From Lewinella sp. JB7 (lineage in GTDB: Bacteria; Bacteroidota; Bacteroidia; Chitinophagales; Saprospiraceae), in NCBI RefSeq assembly GCF_024297185.1, contig NZ_JANCTD010000007.1, positions 1 through 64,000 on the forward strand: a stretch of DNA of 64,000 nucleotides. The letters are read 5' to 3'. This document shows, one piece after another, positions 15,184 through 23,225 of this stretch (positions are counted from its first letter, which is position 1; each line of letters begins with the position of its first letter). The notes under the pieces are model-generated. The model was not told the DNA's origin and searched no databases. It worked only from the letters and a program-made list of their open reading frames with translations. Position numbers and translations under genes: made by a program.

Positions 15184-17835
15184 TCAACGCAGCCATCGGT
15201 AGGTGGCCTTGAGGAGAAAATTATTACGCACATCTTCCGAGAATACGTTGCGGCCCAGGCTGTGCAACAACCGATCGCCGGGCTCGCCGCTCGCCGTGTT
15301 GCCCTGCGACCAGACGAGGTATAGCTCCGACCCCGGCAGGTACTCCCACCGAACGACCAGATTCGACCGGAACTGAATGAAGCTGAAATTCGGGTCGTTC
15401 ACCGTATGCCCTTCCCCGGGGCCCAGGCTATACCGCCCGGATTCCGCGTCGTACTGTACCTCCTCCGCCGCGTAGGGAATGAAGCGCTCGGCAAACCGAT
15501 CGGCCAAACCCGCGCCGGAAAACCGCTTAAACTCCCGGTACCGTCCCCGGCTGATGAAGGGTTGCCCGTAGTACTGCACCGTAAGGTCGGGCGTCAGGTT
15601 GTAATTCAGGCGGACCGTGGTACTGAAGGTACGCTGGTCCACCGCGCCGACGATGTAGGTTTTGTTGCCGGCAGCTCCCGGCTGGGCTACGTACTGATCG
15701 GCCCGCGCGAAGGTGGAATAGCTCGGAGATATGCTCACCGAAGCGGCATCCAGGGGTTGCCAGTTGAAAAAGAGGGAGATGGACCCCTCCACCTGTGTCC
15801 CGTCGAAGGTGCGAAACTGGTAGCCCTGGGCGCCCACGGTAGCCTTCTTTCGGTTGTCGGAGGTCACGTAGCCGAAGTATTCGTAGCCGGGGCTCTGGCG
15901 GAGAATGGGCCCGCCCCGCAGATCGGTCTTGGAGGCCCGGTAGTGCACGTAACTGAATCCGGTGCCCGCCCGCATGAAGTTGGTGAAATTGGCGTGGCTG
16001 TTCGTATTAAATACTTGTCCGAGCAGATTGCCCCCGAAGTCCAGGGTGGTGTACACATTGCCGTTCACCTGGAAGCGGCGGAAGATGGAAAAGGGTTGCT
16101 GCCACCGCCGCGCCGCCCAGCCGAAGTAGTTAATCTCGTCGGCGTTGCGCATGAACCCGATATCGTTGACCTCGAAGCCCGGCGAGCGCCAGGTGGCACC
16201 GGTTTCGAAGATGAAATTGCCACCCAGATTACCCACCTTGAGCATACCGCTGCTGCCGTTGAGGCGGGTGGCGGTGCTGTCCACGGAAAGATGGTCCGCG
16301 TCCGGTCGCTGAAAGAAATGCTCGAAACCGGTTTGCGTCCGGAGGATGGACTCCCGGCTGCCGCTTACCGACGATAAGACGGTATTGCCCGCCACGTACC
16401 AGGAGCGGTCGTTCCAGCGGTGGGTGAAGTCCAGCCCCCCGGAATACGCCTGCCGGTGGAGAAAGTCAAGCTCGGGATCCTCGCCCAGGCTCCGCTGTAC
16501 GCCGGTAAGAATGGCGCCGACGTAGGTATCCCCGCCCCGAAAATCCTGCTGTACCCGACCGACCTGGAAATTGGTGAGCGGCTCCACGACCGTTTCGCTG
16601 CGCTCGCCGGCTAGGTCGATGGTGGCCAGCTCCCGTTCGGTGATGCTCTGCAGCAAACCCACCGACAGGCCCGAGGCGGTCTTCCCGCTAAATTTGGCCG
16701 CCCCGAGGATCGTCGTATTCACCGGCTGATCTACGTAGTAGCGGCGCCCGGCGTCCGAGGAGACCGACCGGTGGGGGCTCCCCCCGATGCGGCGGGAATA
16801 AAAGATCTGGTCCGAGGTGTGTCGCCCCCCCGCTTCGGCCGGTGACAGTCGAAAATCGAAGATGTTCTGTCCCTCGACGAAGAAGGGCCGCTGCTCCCGG
16901 AAGAATATCTGGTAACCATCCAGGTTCAGGGCGCCCGGATCGGCTTCTACCTGTCCGAAGTCAGGATTGATGGTTAAATCGAGCGTCAGGTCGTTTGTAA
17001 TGCCGACGCGGGCGTCGAGCCCGGCGGAAACCCGGTTATCGGTCCCGTCGGCGAAGGGATTGCCCTCCTCGGCGGGGTAGGTGGAGCGTTGGGCGACTAC
17101 GTAGGGTTGCAGTTCGAGGGTGCGACGGGGGCGTAGGTTCCGCAGGCCGCGCAGTTCGCCGAAGCGACTTACCCACCCGGAGGCGTTGCGGGAACGGGGT
17201 TGCCAGATGCTGCGCTCGTCCATGCGGAAATCGCGACGGGTGGACTGGATGCCCCAGACTTGGTCATCACCCGCTGAAAACCGGATCTGGGAGAGCGGGA
17301 TGCGCAACTCGGCCGTCCAGCCGGCGGAGTCGAGCTGGGTCCTGGTTTCCCAGATGGGGTTCCAGGAGCTGTCCCAGTTGTTGCCGTCGTTGGAGACGAA
17401 TTCGTCGCTCTTTACTCCGGAGGCGGAAACCGTGAAGGAAAATGCCGTGCGTTTGTCGTGGTAGCTGTCGATGTTCATCTCCACCCAGTCTCCCGGAAAT
17501 TGGTCCCGCCGCCCCATGCGCTGTTCGATAAGCTCGGGCTGACTGTCCAGGCAGCGGTAGGCGACGTACAGGTTACGATCGTCGTACAGAATTTTGAAAA
17601 AGGTCTGTTGCGTAGGTGCGTCACCGGGATTGGGCTCGAACTGCATATAATCTCCGCTCCACTCCACGGCGTCCCAAGCTGCCTCGGTGGGGCTGCCGTC
17701 GATCAGGGGGGCATCGCCGACTACCCGTTGGGTCTGGTAGTGCCGGAGGGGGTAGGTTTCTACATCGGTCGAATCCTGCGCTGCCGCTATGCCGGAGAGG
17801 AGTATCGCAACGGGAAGGAGTAAATGGTTGAGCAT
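15184..17835 (-). CDS. CBM9-like/DUF5916 outer-membrane protein
   Basis: 883 aa. A signal peptide (MLNHLLLPVAILLSGIAAAQ) is followed by a CBM9-like sandwich (~35-230: PLIDGSPTEAAWDAVEWSG, ILYDDRNLYVAYRCLD, WTAELRIPLSQIRFS). A long DUF5916 region then consists of alternating beta strands (LTLDLTINPDFGQVEADPG, IFFREQRPFFVEGQNIF) and ends in an aromatic terminal strand (LLKATYRWLR), as in outer-membrane beta barrels. The pairing is typical of Bacteroidota. It may bind or transport glycans or other ligands; the substrate is unknown. It is a single gene, ending at the hairpin at 15040-15063. Confidence 0.88.
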   Translation of the reverse strand: MLNHLLLPVAILLSGIAAAQDSTDVETYPLRHYQTQRVVGDAPLIDGSPTEAAWDAVEWSGDYMQFEPNPGDAPTQQTFFKILYDDRNLYVAYRCLDSQPELIEQRMGRRDQFPGDWVEMNIDSYHDKRTAFSFTVSASGVKSDEFVSNDGNNWDSSWNPIWETRTQLDSAGWTAELRIPLSQIRFSAGDDQVWGIQSTRRDFRMDERSIWQPRSRNASGWVSRFGELRGLRNLRPRRTLELQPYVVAQRSTYPAEEGNPFADGTDNRVSAGLDARVGITNDLTLDLTINPDFGQVEADPGALNLDGYQIFFREQRPFFVEGQNIFDFRLSPAEAGGRHTSDQIFYSRRIGGSPHRSVSSDAGRRYYVDQPVNTTILGAAKFSGKTASGLSVGLLQSITERELATIDLAGERSETVVEPLTNFQVGRVQQDFRGGDTYVGAILTGVQRSLGEDPELDFLHRQAYSGGLDFTHRWNDRSWYVAGNTVLSSVSGSRESILRTQTGFEHFFQRPDADHLSVDSTATRLNGSSGMLKVGNLGGNFIFETGATWRSPGFEVNDIGFMRNADEINYFGWAARRWQQPFSIFRRFQVNGNVYTTLDFGGNLLGQVFNTNSHANFTNFMRAGTGFSYVHYRASKTDLRGGPILRQSPGYEYFGYVTSDNRKKATVGAQGYQFRTFDGTQVEGSISLFFNWQPLDAASVSISPSYSTFARADQYVAQPGAAGNKTYIVGAVDQRTFSTTVRLNYNLTPDLTVQYYGQPFISRGRYREFKRFSGAGLADRFAERFIPYAAEEVQYDAESGRYSLGPGEGHTVNDPNFSFIQFRSNLVVRWEYLPGSELYLVWSQGNTASGEPGDRLLHSLGRNVFSEDVRNNFLLKATYRWLR

Positions 17836-17927
17836 TGCTGGAGGTGTGTAGCGTTAAAAGGGACGAGCCCGGACGACCGAGGTTGCGCGTTGTTTGATAT
17901 TTCTCTTTCCCCCCGGCGGCCGCCCCC

Positions 17928-17990
17928 CCGTTGGACCGCTATAGCCGTTGGACGGTGTGACACCGTCCAACGGCTATAGCGGTCCAACGG
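17928..17990. repeat. Perfect 31-bp inverted repeat with a one-base centre
   Basis: Arms 17928-17958 and 17960-17990 are exact reverse complements around the G at 17959. Each arm contains gctatagc, itself palindromic, flanked by two copies of cgttggac/ccgttgg, so it also has internal symmetry. It begins 16 bp after the stop codon of the gene at 18006-18767 (minus strand), where a terminator would be, but no T-tract follows on either strand. It may be an RNA-level terminator/stabiliser or a mobile palindromic element. Confidence 0.85.
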
Positions 17991-18005
17991 CTACCCCAGG
18001 CTACC

Positions 18006-18767
18006 TCACCCGCCGCCCCGCCCCCGCCGCACGTACACCTTGCCGTAGGGTGCGGTACACTTGACCGATGTCGCGGCCGGCCCCGACCCCACGGTGCTCA
18101 CGATGTGCTCGTAGAAATCACGGCGTTCACTGGCTTCCCGGTCGATGAGCAGATCGAAGTCGGTGAGCAACTCGCCAAACTCCGTAATGAGCTCCAGGCG
18201 GGCGGCGACTCCCGGGGGCAGGGTAAGGTCGACGGTGCCGTAATTGCTGTACAGCGTCAGTTGCTCGGGTAAAGCATCGGCTACTGAATAGATGACGTCC
18301 ACCCCGCCGTAGGTAGCCTTTACCTCCCGGAGACCGGGGTGATCGATGACGTTCACGCTGCCGTATACGGTCTCGATGGTCAACGGCAAATTTTCGGGCA
18401 CGGTGACCACCAGCGCGAGCTCCATGTGGCGATCGTCGTAGCCGGAGGTCCGCCGGCCGTTGATGACCGTCGATACCCGGCGCATCTCCGGTTCCAGCTG
18501 TTCCTGAGTCGGACCGGCCTCCGCTATCCGCAGCACCCCGCCTTGCCGGTCCATTTGCAGCTCACTGAGTTCGGCGCGTGCGCGGCCGTCGATGAGGATC
18601 ATGTGGTCGATTTCGATATTGGGGCCGTCGCCGGTAATTATTTCGACGCTGCTGAAGAGGGCGGAGAGGTGAAGGGCGGTAGCCCCCTCCGGCGCTACGG
18701 TGGTTGTCGACTGGGCATACAACTGGCCCACAGCCAGCAGGAGGCTGCAAAGAATGGTGCGGAACAT
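18006..18767 (-). CDS. Secreted DUF4097-like beta-repeat protein (second of a pair)
   Basis: 253 aa with a signal peptide (MFRTILCSLLLAVGQLYAQ). The body is a series of short alternating strands with YGSVNVIDH, YGGVDVIYS, NYGTVDLTLP and FGELLTDFDL repeats. This is the pattern of DUF4097-type adhesin-like solenoids and closely parallels the gene immediately upstream. It is predicted to be periplasmic or surface exposed. It is the last gene of the second ECF module (sigma, anti-sigma-like HEAT protein, two solenoids). Function unknown. Confidence 0.75.
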   Translation of the reverse strand: MFRTILCSLLLAVGQLYAQSTTTVAPEGATALHLSALFSSVEIITGDGPNIEIDHMILIDGRARAELSELQMDRQGGVLRIAEAGPTQEQLEPEMRRVSTVINGRRTSGYDDRHMELALVVTVPENLPLTIETVYGSVNVIDHPGLREVKATYGGVDVIYSVADALPEQLTLYSNYGTVDLTLPPGVAARLELITEFGELLTDFDLLIDREASERRDFYEHIVSTVGSGPAATSVKCTAPYGKVYVRRGRGGG

Positions 18768-18778
18768 GGGAGTTTATT

Positions 18779-19567
18779 TTACTTCTTGCGGATGTAGAGG
18801 TTGTCGTAGGTCGCCGTCAGCGACAGCAGGGTGCCGCCGCCGTTGATGGTGCCGACCAGGTTGCCCAGCGAGACCCGGTGCGGTTCGTCCCGGTCGTTCT
18901 CATTCTCGCGTTCCTGACCGGCTACGGTCTGGGTCTTGATCTGGATATCGAAGTCGGTGTACATGTTCCCGTAGCCGGTGTTGAGGCGCAAATCGGCCTT
19001 CGTAGCGGCGGGGAGGGTCACGTCAACGTCGGAATAGGTGGAGTGCAGGCGCACTTCCTTAGTCGGAGGCGAGTCCCAGCGAGCCACGATGTCCTCGTAT
19101 ACCGTGTTTACGGCGACGGGGCCGGTCACGTTTTCCAGGTTCACGGTGTGGTACATCATGCTCACGTCCAGTTCGCCACCGAAATCGCTGATCTGGAGGT
19201 CCCCGCCCCGGTGGGTGCTCTGCTCGACCGTCACGCTGGCGCTGTTGGGCACCCGCACGGTCACCCGGCTGCCTTCCCCCCCGACCTGTTGTACCAGGAT
19301 TCGCCCCTCACGCTCGGTGACGCTGAGTCCGAATCCGGTATTGTCCTTCAGTCCCGAAGCGCTGATCTTGCGCAGGCCGGCGGCCCGGTCGTCCTTATCG
19401 CGGCCGTTCAGTTTGGCTTCCACGACCATCTCGGACCCGGAGCCGCCGACGATGGTGAGGTGATCGATCTCCCGAAATTCAACGGTTTTGCCCGCGGCGG
19501 CGATCTTGAAGTCCTGCTGGGCTCCGAGGGCGGAGGTTAGGCAGAGAAGCAATAGTATACGTAGCAT
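18779..19567 (-). CDS. Secreted DUF4097-like beta-repeat protein (first of a pair)
   Basis: 262 aa with a signal peptide (MLRILLLLCLTSALGAQQ). Repeating strands (VTVRVPNSASVTVEQSTHRG, DLQISDFGGELDVSMMYHTV, VRLHSTYSDVDVTLPAA, TGYGNMYTDFDIQI) indicate a beta-solenoid like DUF4097 proteins. It shares layout and the STYxDVDVTLPAA / SNYGTVDLTLPPG signature with its downstream neighbour, 11 bp away, so the two look like tandem paralogues. Context points to a product controlled by the ECF sigma at 20247-20774. Confidence 0.75.
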   Translation of the reverse strand: MLRILLLLCLTSALGAQQDFKIAAAGKTVEFREIDHLTIVGGSGSEMVVEAKLNGRDKDDRAAGLRKISASGLKDNTGFGLSVTEREGRILVQQVGGEGSRVTVRVPNSASVTVEQSTHRGGDLQISDFGGELDVSMMYHTVNLENVTGPVAVNTVYEDIVARWDSPPTKEVRLHSTYSDVDVTLPAATKADLRLNTGYGNMYTDFDIQIKTQTVAGQERENENDRDEPHRVSLGNLVGTINGGGTLLSLTATYDNLYIRKK

Positions 19568-19581
19568 GGGGGTCTGTTTTT

Positions 19582-20250
19582 TTAGATTAGTTTGAAGGTT
19601 CCGAGCTCGGCGGCGTCGCGCAGTCGGCGGGGGATGCTGTCGTTGGAAATAATGTCTTCCAGGTAGGGCAGCACCCGTTTTTCGTTCAGGCTCACCAGCG
19701 TTTCGAGCAGTTGTACCTGGACGGCGGGCGGGGGGGCTCCGGCCATGGCGTCGAGCATTTCCCGGCGGGCGGAGGGATCATCGGAGAAACGACGCAGGGC
19801 ATCCAGGGCGGCCAGGCGCACGTTGGTGTTGGGGTCGGTGCGGAGGAGTAAACCCAGATTGGCGATCACTTCCGGATCGGCGACTTCGATGCTCAGACTG
19901 ACCGTCGCCGCCTGCATGCGCTGGCTGCTTCGCCGGTCCTGCATCAGTTCCAGCATCAGCGTACGGGTGGCGGCCAGTTGCCGTTCGGCGGTTGATTCCG
20001 CGCTCCCGAAGTACCAGCCCAGTCCGAAAACGAGCAGTAGCAGAGTCGCCGCGACGGCCAGGAGGGCGGCGGGGCGCAGGTGCCGCGGATTTCCGGAAGA
20101 GCGGGCGGTCCCGGTATGGGCCGCGAGCATTTCGGTGAATCGGCGGTCGGCAGCGGCGCTGGGGTGCGGATCGGGTAGTCCCGCGATCTCGTTACGCAGG
20201 TCGCTGAGGGCATCGATCTCCCGTTGCAGTTCGTCGTCGTTCGTGTTCAT
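19582..20250 (-). CDS. Anti-sigma-like membrane protein with HEAT-like C-terminus
   Basis: 222 aa. An acidic N-terminal helix region (~1-75) is followed by one membrane helix (~82-100, PAALLAVAATLLLLVFGLGWYF). The C-terminal part (~120-222) contains HEAT/Armadillo-type helices: VIANLGLLLRTDPNTNVRLAALDALRRF and VQVQLLETLVSLNEKRVLPYLEDI. Its ATG overlaps the sigma gene stop (ATGA), so it is most likely the cognate anti-sigma or membrane regulator, with a periplasmic protein-binding sensor. The HEAT fusion is a variant seen in some Bacteroidota modules. Confidence 0.78.
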   Translation of the reverse strand: MNTNDDELQREIDALSDLRNEIAGLPDPHPSAAADRRFTEMLAAHTGTARSSGNPRHLRPAALLAVAATLLLLVFGLGWYFGSAESTAERQLAATRTLMLELMQDRRSSQRMQAATVSLSIEVADPEVIANLGLLLRTDPNTNVRLAALDALRRFSDDPSARREMLDAMAGAPPPAVQVQLLETLVSLNEKRVLPYLEDIISNDSIPRRLRDAAELGTFKLI

Positions 20251-20774
20251 AGCCGGTTAGCGTTTTGGTAGTTGGCCCGCAGTTGCTTGCAGGCGCGGTG
20301 CATACGCACCTTGACGTTGGCCTCGGTGGTGTCAAGCACCCGGGCGATGTCGGCGTACTTCAGGTTGCGTTGCCAGGCCAGTTCCACCACGATGCGGTAA
20401 TTGTCGGGGAGGGCGGCCAGGGCGGCGCGGCAGTCGGTCGGGGCCTCCTCCGGGGATTCCAGGGGCAGATCGCCGAACTCGAAGTCGTCGCTCAGCGGCA
20501 TCCTGCCTTCGCGGCGACAGCGATCCCGGTGTACGTTGCGGGCAATGGTGAATGCCCAGGTTTTGAAGTTTTGCCCCGTCCGCCAACTCGTCCGGTACTT
20601 AATGATTCGTTCGAAGGTGGCCTGCAGGAGGTCTTCGGCGGTGGCCCGGTCTCCGTTGGTCCGGTTCAGCAGGAAACCCAGCAGGGGGGACTTGTAGCGC
20701 TCGTACAGGGGAGCCAGGCAGTCGAGCCGGTTGTCGGCAACCCGTTCCATCAGTGTTTCGTCGGTGAGCGTCAA
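20247..20774 (-). CDS. ECF RNA polymerase sigma factor
   Basis: 175 aa. Region 2: PLYERYKSPLLGFLLNRTNGDRATAEDLLQATFERI and FKTWAFTIARNVHRDRCR. Region 4: LPDNYRIVVELAWQRNLKYADIARVLDTTEANVKVRMHRACKQLR. The first start is TTG at 20772-20774; the ATG at 20748-20750 (residue 9) is an alternative. The sigma heads a four-gene operon ending at 18006 and mirrors the module at 11043-13086 in order: sigma, membrane anti-sigma, two secreted paralogues. Confidence 0.92.
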   Translation of the reverse strand: MTLTDETLMERVADNRLDCLAPLYERYKSPLLGFLLNRTNGDRATAEDLLQATFERIIKYRTSWRTGQNFKTWAFTIARNVHRDRCRREGRMPLSDDFEFGDLPLESPEEAPTDCRAALAALPDNYRIVVELAWQRNLKYADIARVLDTTEANVKVRMHRACKQLRANYQNANRL

Positions 20775-20953
20775 GGTCCGTAGCTTGTTTCCTTCGGTAG
20801 GGGATACTCAAGTTAGGCCGGATGGTTACACCTCCGTTATAGTTTTCTTCACCTTTCTGTAAGGGTACCCCGTGTCCGTCTCCGGAACGGGCCGCGGAGA
20901 ATGCACAATTCGTTGCCCGCCTTCGTTTCGGGAGTCTACCAGAGACGTTTGCT

Positions 20954-21133
20954 ATGCCGCCCACCAACTCCGCACCCGCGACCCCGCCAAAAAAGCGGAC
21001 CTCCACCCTGATGAAGGTGGTCTACGTAATCATTCTTCTGGTGGTGCTGTCGTTGATCCTACAGGCACTGGGCTTCGGCGTGATGGACCGCCGGGAAGAA
21101 GATACGCTCATCGAACGGCCGCACGCGGAGTAA
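20954..21133 (+). CDS. Small single-pass membrane protein (59 aa)
   Basis: ATG at 20954, TAA at 21131-21133, 59 residues. A Pro/Thr/Lys-rich cytoplasmic start (MPPTNSAPATPPKKRTST) is followed by one strong membrane helix (VVYVIILLVVLSLILQAL) and a charged tail (DRREEDTLIERPHAE). The positive-inside pattern suggests N-in topology. GACGTTTG two bases before the ATG is a near match to the -7 box. It converges with the next gene with a 3-bp gap. I recognise no family, but the composition and codon use look like a real gene rather than a shadow. Confidence 0.55.
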   Translation: MPPTNSAPATPPKKRTSTLMKVVYVIILLVVLSLILQALGFGVMDRREEDTLIERPHAE

Positions 21134-21136
21134 AGC

Positions 21137-21598
21137 CTACCCCCAGCCTACGCTTTCCAGACCGGGATAGAAGGGCCAGGGAATGCCGGCGAGCATGATC
21201 AGCAGCCCTACCAGGTAATAAATGCCGATGGTCTTCCACCCCTTGTTGAGCTCCGCCTGCCGCTTGGCCTTGCTGTAGCCCACGGTGATGAGGATGACGG
21301 CGATGAGCATCGTCCACCAGTGTACGTAGTTGTAATACTTGGCTACGGCCGAGCCCCCGCCCTCGATCGGATCGGCGGCAATGCCGTACGGGCTGAGCCA
21401 CAGAAAAAGGGCGAGGCCCAGCAGCAACTGGATATGCACGGAAATAAGCGCGAAGAGCGCCAGCTTATCCTTTCCCGGGTACACCTCACCGGTGCGGCGG
21501 CGGGAAGCGGCCCGCCCGATGGCGGCGAGGAGCAGGATGAGGACCACCCAGCGCAGGCCGGAGTGAGCGTGTTGAACGGCGGTGTAGAGTACTCCCAT
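21137..21598 (-). CDS. Four-helix membrane protein (cytochrome-b-like annotation in the phylum)
   Basis: 153 aa, four membrane segments (WVVLILLLAAIGRAA, LALFALISVHIQLLLGLALFLWL, WWTMLIAVILITVGYSKA, IYYLVGLLIMLAGIPWPFY). Histidines lie at helix edges: HAHSGLRW near the start, SVHIQLLLG in helix 2 and NYVHWWTM before helix 3. Such H/W patterns are why Bacteroidota homologues are often labelled cytochrome b, but haem binding is not proved. The ATG is at 21596-21598. The gene is isolated and its role is unknown. Confidence 0.7.
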   Translation of the reverse strand: MGVLYTAVQHAHSGLRWVVLILLLAAIGRAASRRRTGEVYPGKDKLALFALISVHIQLLLGLALFLWLSPYGIAADPIEGGGSAVAKYYNYVHWWTMLIAVILITVGYSKAKRQAELNKGWKTIGIYYLVGLLIMLAGIPWPFYPGLESVGWG

Positions 21599-21636
21599 GG
21601 TAACGATTAGTGGGTTGCAAGATAGGGGCGCGGGAA

Positions 21637-22725
21637 TTAATCCTGCCCGAGCAGATAGGCGTAATCCTTGGTACCTTCTACGTGGCTGAACACGATGCGC
21701 AGCATGGCCACGACCGGTATGGCCACGATGGCCCCCACCGCCCCCCAGAGTACGGTAAAGGCGATGACGGCGACGATGGTGGTCAGCGGGTTGATGTCGA
21801 CCTCGTCGCCCACGATGAGCGGAGTGAGGATGTAACTCTCGAGCATTTGCGCGACGGCCATCGTGACCAGCACGCCGATCATGGCCGAGGTGCCGCCCCC
21901 ACCGGCCAGCGCGATGGCCAGCGCCAATCCACCGCCGATGATGTTGCCGAGGTAGGGAATGATGCTGAGTACGGCGGCCAGTACGGCTATGATCAGGGCG
22001 TATTCAAGGCCCGACACCAGAAAGCCTCCGGTATAGAGCACGGAGAGAATGAAGATCAGGATCAGTCGACCCTTCAGGTACTTCTGGGCAACGTCGGCAC
22101 TTTCGTTGATGGTCTGGTGAGTGAGCCCGCGCTTATCCTCCGGGGCCCGGCGCAGCACGAATACCCGCAGCCGCTCCTTCTGCGACAGGAAGAGCACTAC
22201 GTACACCAGGATGAGGAGGAAGTCCCCGACAACGCCTAGCGTGGTAGACAGCAGGCCGGTGATCTGGCCCCGATTGATGGGCAGCTTACCGGCAATACTG
22301 CCCGTGGTGTTGCCCCCGCCGGGATTACCGATGGGTAACTGGGCGGATTGTCCCGTACTATCGGCGGTGGATTGCCCCTGGCTACTTCCGGTGGAGGTCG
22401 GCAGTTTTTCCTTCACCTTCTCCAGTTGCTCACCAAGTCGCTGTTCGATTTGCGGCCAGTTCTCGGCGAAGCGGGTAGCCTGCTTACCGACGGCGAAGAA
22501 GAGGGCGGCGAAGACCAACAACAGGACGGAAACGGCTCCGGCAATGGCGAAACCCGGTTTCCACCCCCAGCTTCGGAGCTTTTCGTCGATGGGGTCGAGC
22601 AGCACCGCCAGCAGTCCGCCGACCGTCAGCGTGAGAAGTACCGGCTTTCCGAAATAAAGAATCGTGACGACGCCGATGACGAGGGCGAGCCGGAGGACAA
22701 CCGCGGTGAGTTTAGACGAGGGCAT
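21637..22725 (-). CDS. AI-2E family transporter (PerM/YdiK-like)
   Basis: 362 aa from the ATG at 22723-22725; the longer frame upstream reaches into the divergent promoter region of yjbQ. About seven to eight membrane helices include LALVIGVVTILYFGKPVLLTLTVGG, IIPYLGNIIGGGLALAIAL and LTTIVAVIAFTVLWGAVGAIVAIPVVAML. The last two match the conserved AI-2E exporter motifs (IPYxGxxIG and the C-terminal GxxGxIxAxP). A Gly/Ser/Gln-rich soluble insert near residues 105-155 is longer than usual. The family exports autoinducer-2 in some species and sodium/protons or unknown solutes in others. Confidence 0.87.
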   Translation of the reverse strand: MPSSKLTAVVLRLALVIGVVTILYFGKPVLLTLTVGGLLAVLLDPIDEKLRSWGWKPGFAIAGAVSVLLLVFAALFFAVGKQATRFAENWPQIEQRLGEQLEKVKEKLPTSTGSSQGQSTADSTGQSAQLPIGNPGGGNTTGSIAGKLPINRGQITGLLSTTLGVVGDFLLILVYVVLFLSQKERLRVFVLRRAPEDKRGLTHQTINESADVAQKYLKGRLILIFILSVLYTGGFLVSGLEYALIIAVLAAVLSIIPYLGNIIGGGLALAIALAGGGGTSAMIGVLVTMAVAQMLESYILTPLIVGDEVDINPLTTIVAVIAFTVLWGAVGAIVAIPVVAMLRIVFSHVEGTKDYAYLLGQD

Positions 22726-22784
22726 AGATGGCAGGGCGTTTACCCTTTGATAGGTCGTCGCCCCACCCACTGTTCACTCCGCCG

Positions 22785-22792
22785 TACTTTTG
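22785..22792 (+). promoter_or_regulatory. -7 promoter element of yjbQ (TACTTTTG)
   Basis: TACTTTTG, an exact TAnnTTTG match, 22 nt upstream of the GTG start at 22815. It lies in the short divergent gap between the AI-2E gene and yjbQ. Confidence 0.55.
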
Positions 22793-22814
22793 CGCCTTAC
22801 CCAATCCCACCGCC

Positions 22815-23225
22815 GTGGTCGCCCAATCTACCTTCCGCCTCGCCGCACGCCCCCGTGGATTTCACGTGGTAACCGCCGAAATCACCCGTCACCTGCCCAC
22901 CCTTCCCCGGACGGGCCTGCTTCACCTGTTTATCCAACACACCTCCGCGGCCATCACGGTCAACGAAGCGGCGGACCCGGACGTCCTGGCTGACTTTGAG
23001 TCGATCTTCAACAAACTGGTGCCCGAAAATATGCCGTTCCTGATCCATACGCTGGAGGGTCCCGACGACATGCCGGCCCACATCAAGGCGGCCATGATCG
23101 GCAATGCCATCACGTTGCCCATCACCGAGGGGCGCATCAATCTGGGTACCTGGCAGGGCATCTACCTGTGTGAATTTCGCAACCGGGCTTCAGAGCGCAG
23201 TCTGGTGGCTACGGTCTACGGTTGA
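22815..23225 (+). CDS. yjbQ: YjbQ family protein (UPF0047)
   Basis: 136 aa. I chose the GTG at 22815 because the family start Q-x-TFxLxxRPRGFHxVTxEI follows directly (AQSTFRLAARPRGFHVVTAEI); the upstream open frame would include the promoter. Conserved motifs GLLHLFIQHTSAAITVNEAADPDV and HIKAAMIGNAITLPITEGRINLGTWQGIYLCEFR match the family. YjbQ proteins are small trimers, some with weak thiamin-phosphate synthase activity; the physiological role is unclear. Its 3' end overlaps the 3' end of pnuC on the other strand by 36 bp. Confidence 0.92.
   Translation: MVAQSTFRLAARPRGFHVVTAEITRHLPTLPRTGLLHLFIQHTSAAITVNEAADPDVLADFESIFNKLVPENMPFLIHTLEGPDDMPAHIKAAMIGNAITLPITEGRINLGTWQGIYLCEFRNRASERSLVATVYG

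Noticed and set aside
15406-16377. 323-aa plus-strand frame
   Set aside because: Antisense to the DUF5916 gene with no recognisable domain or start context.
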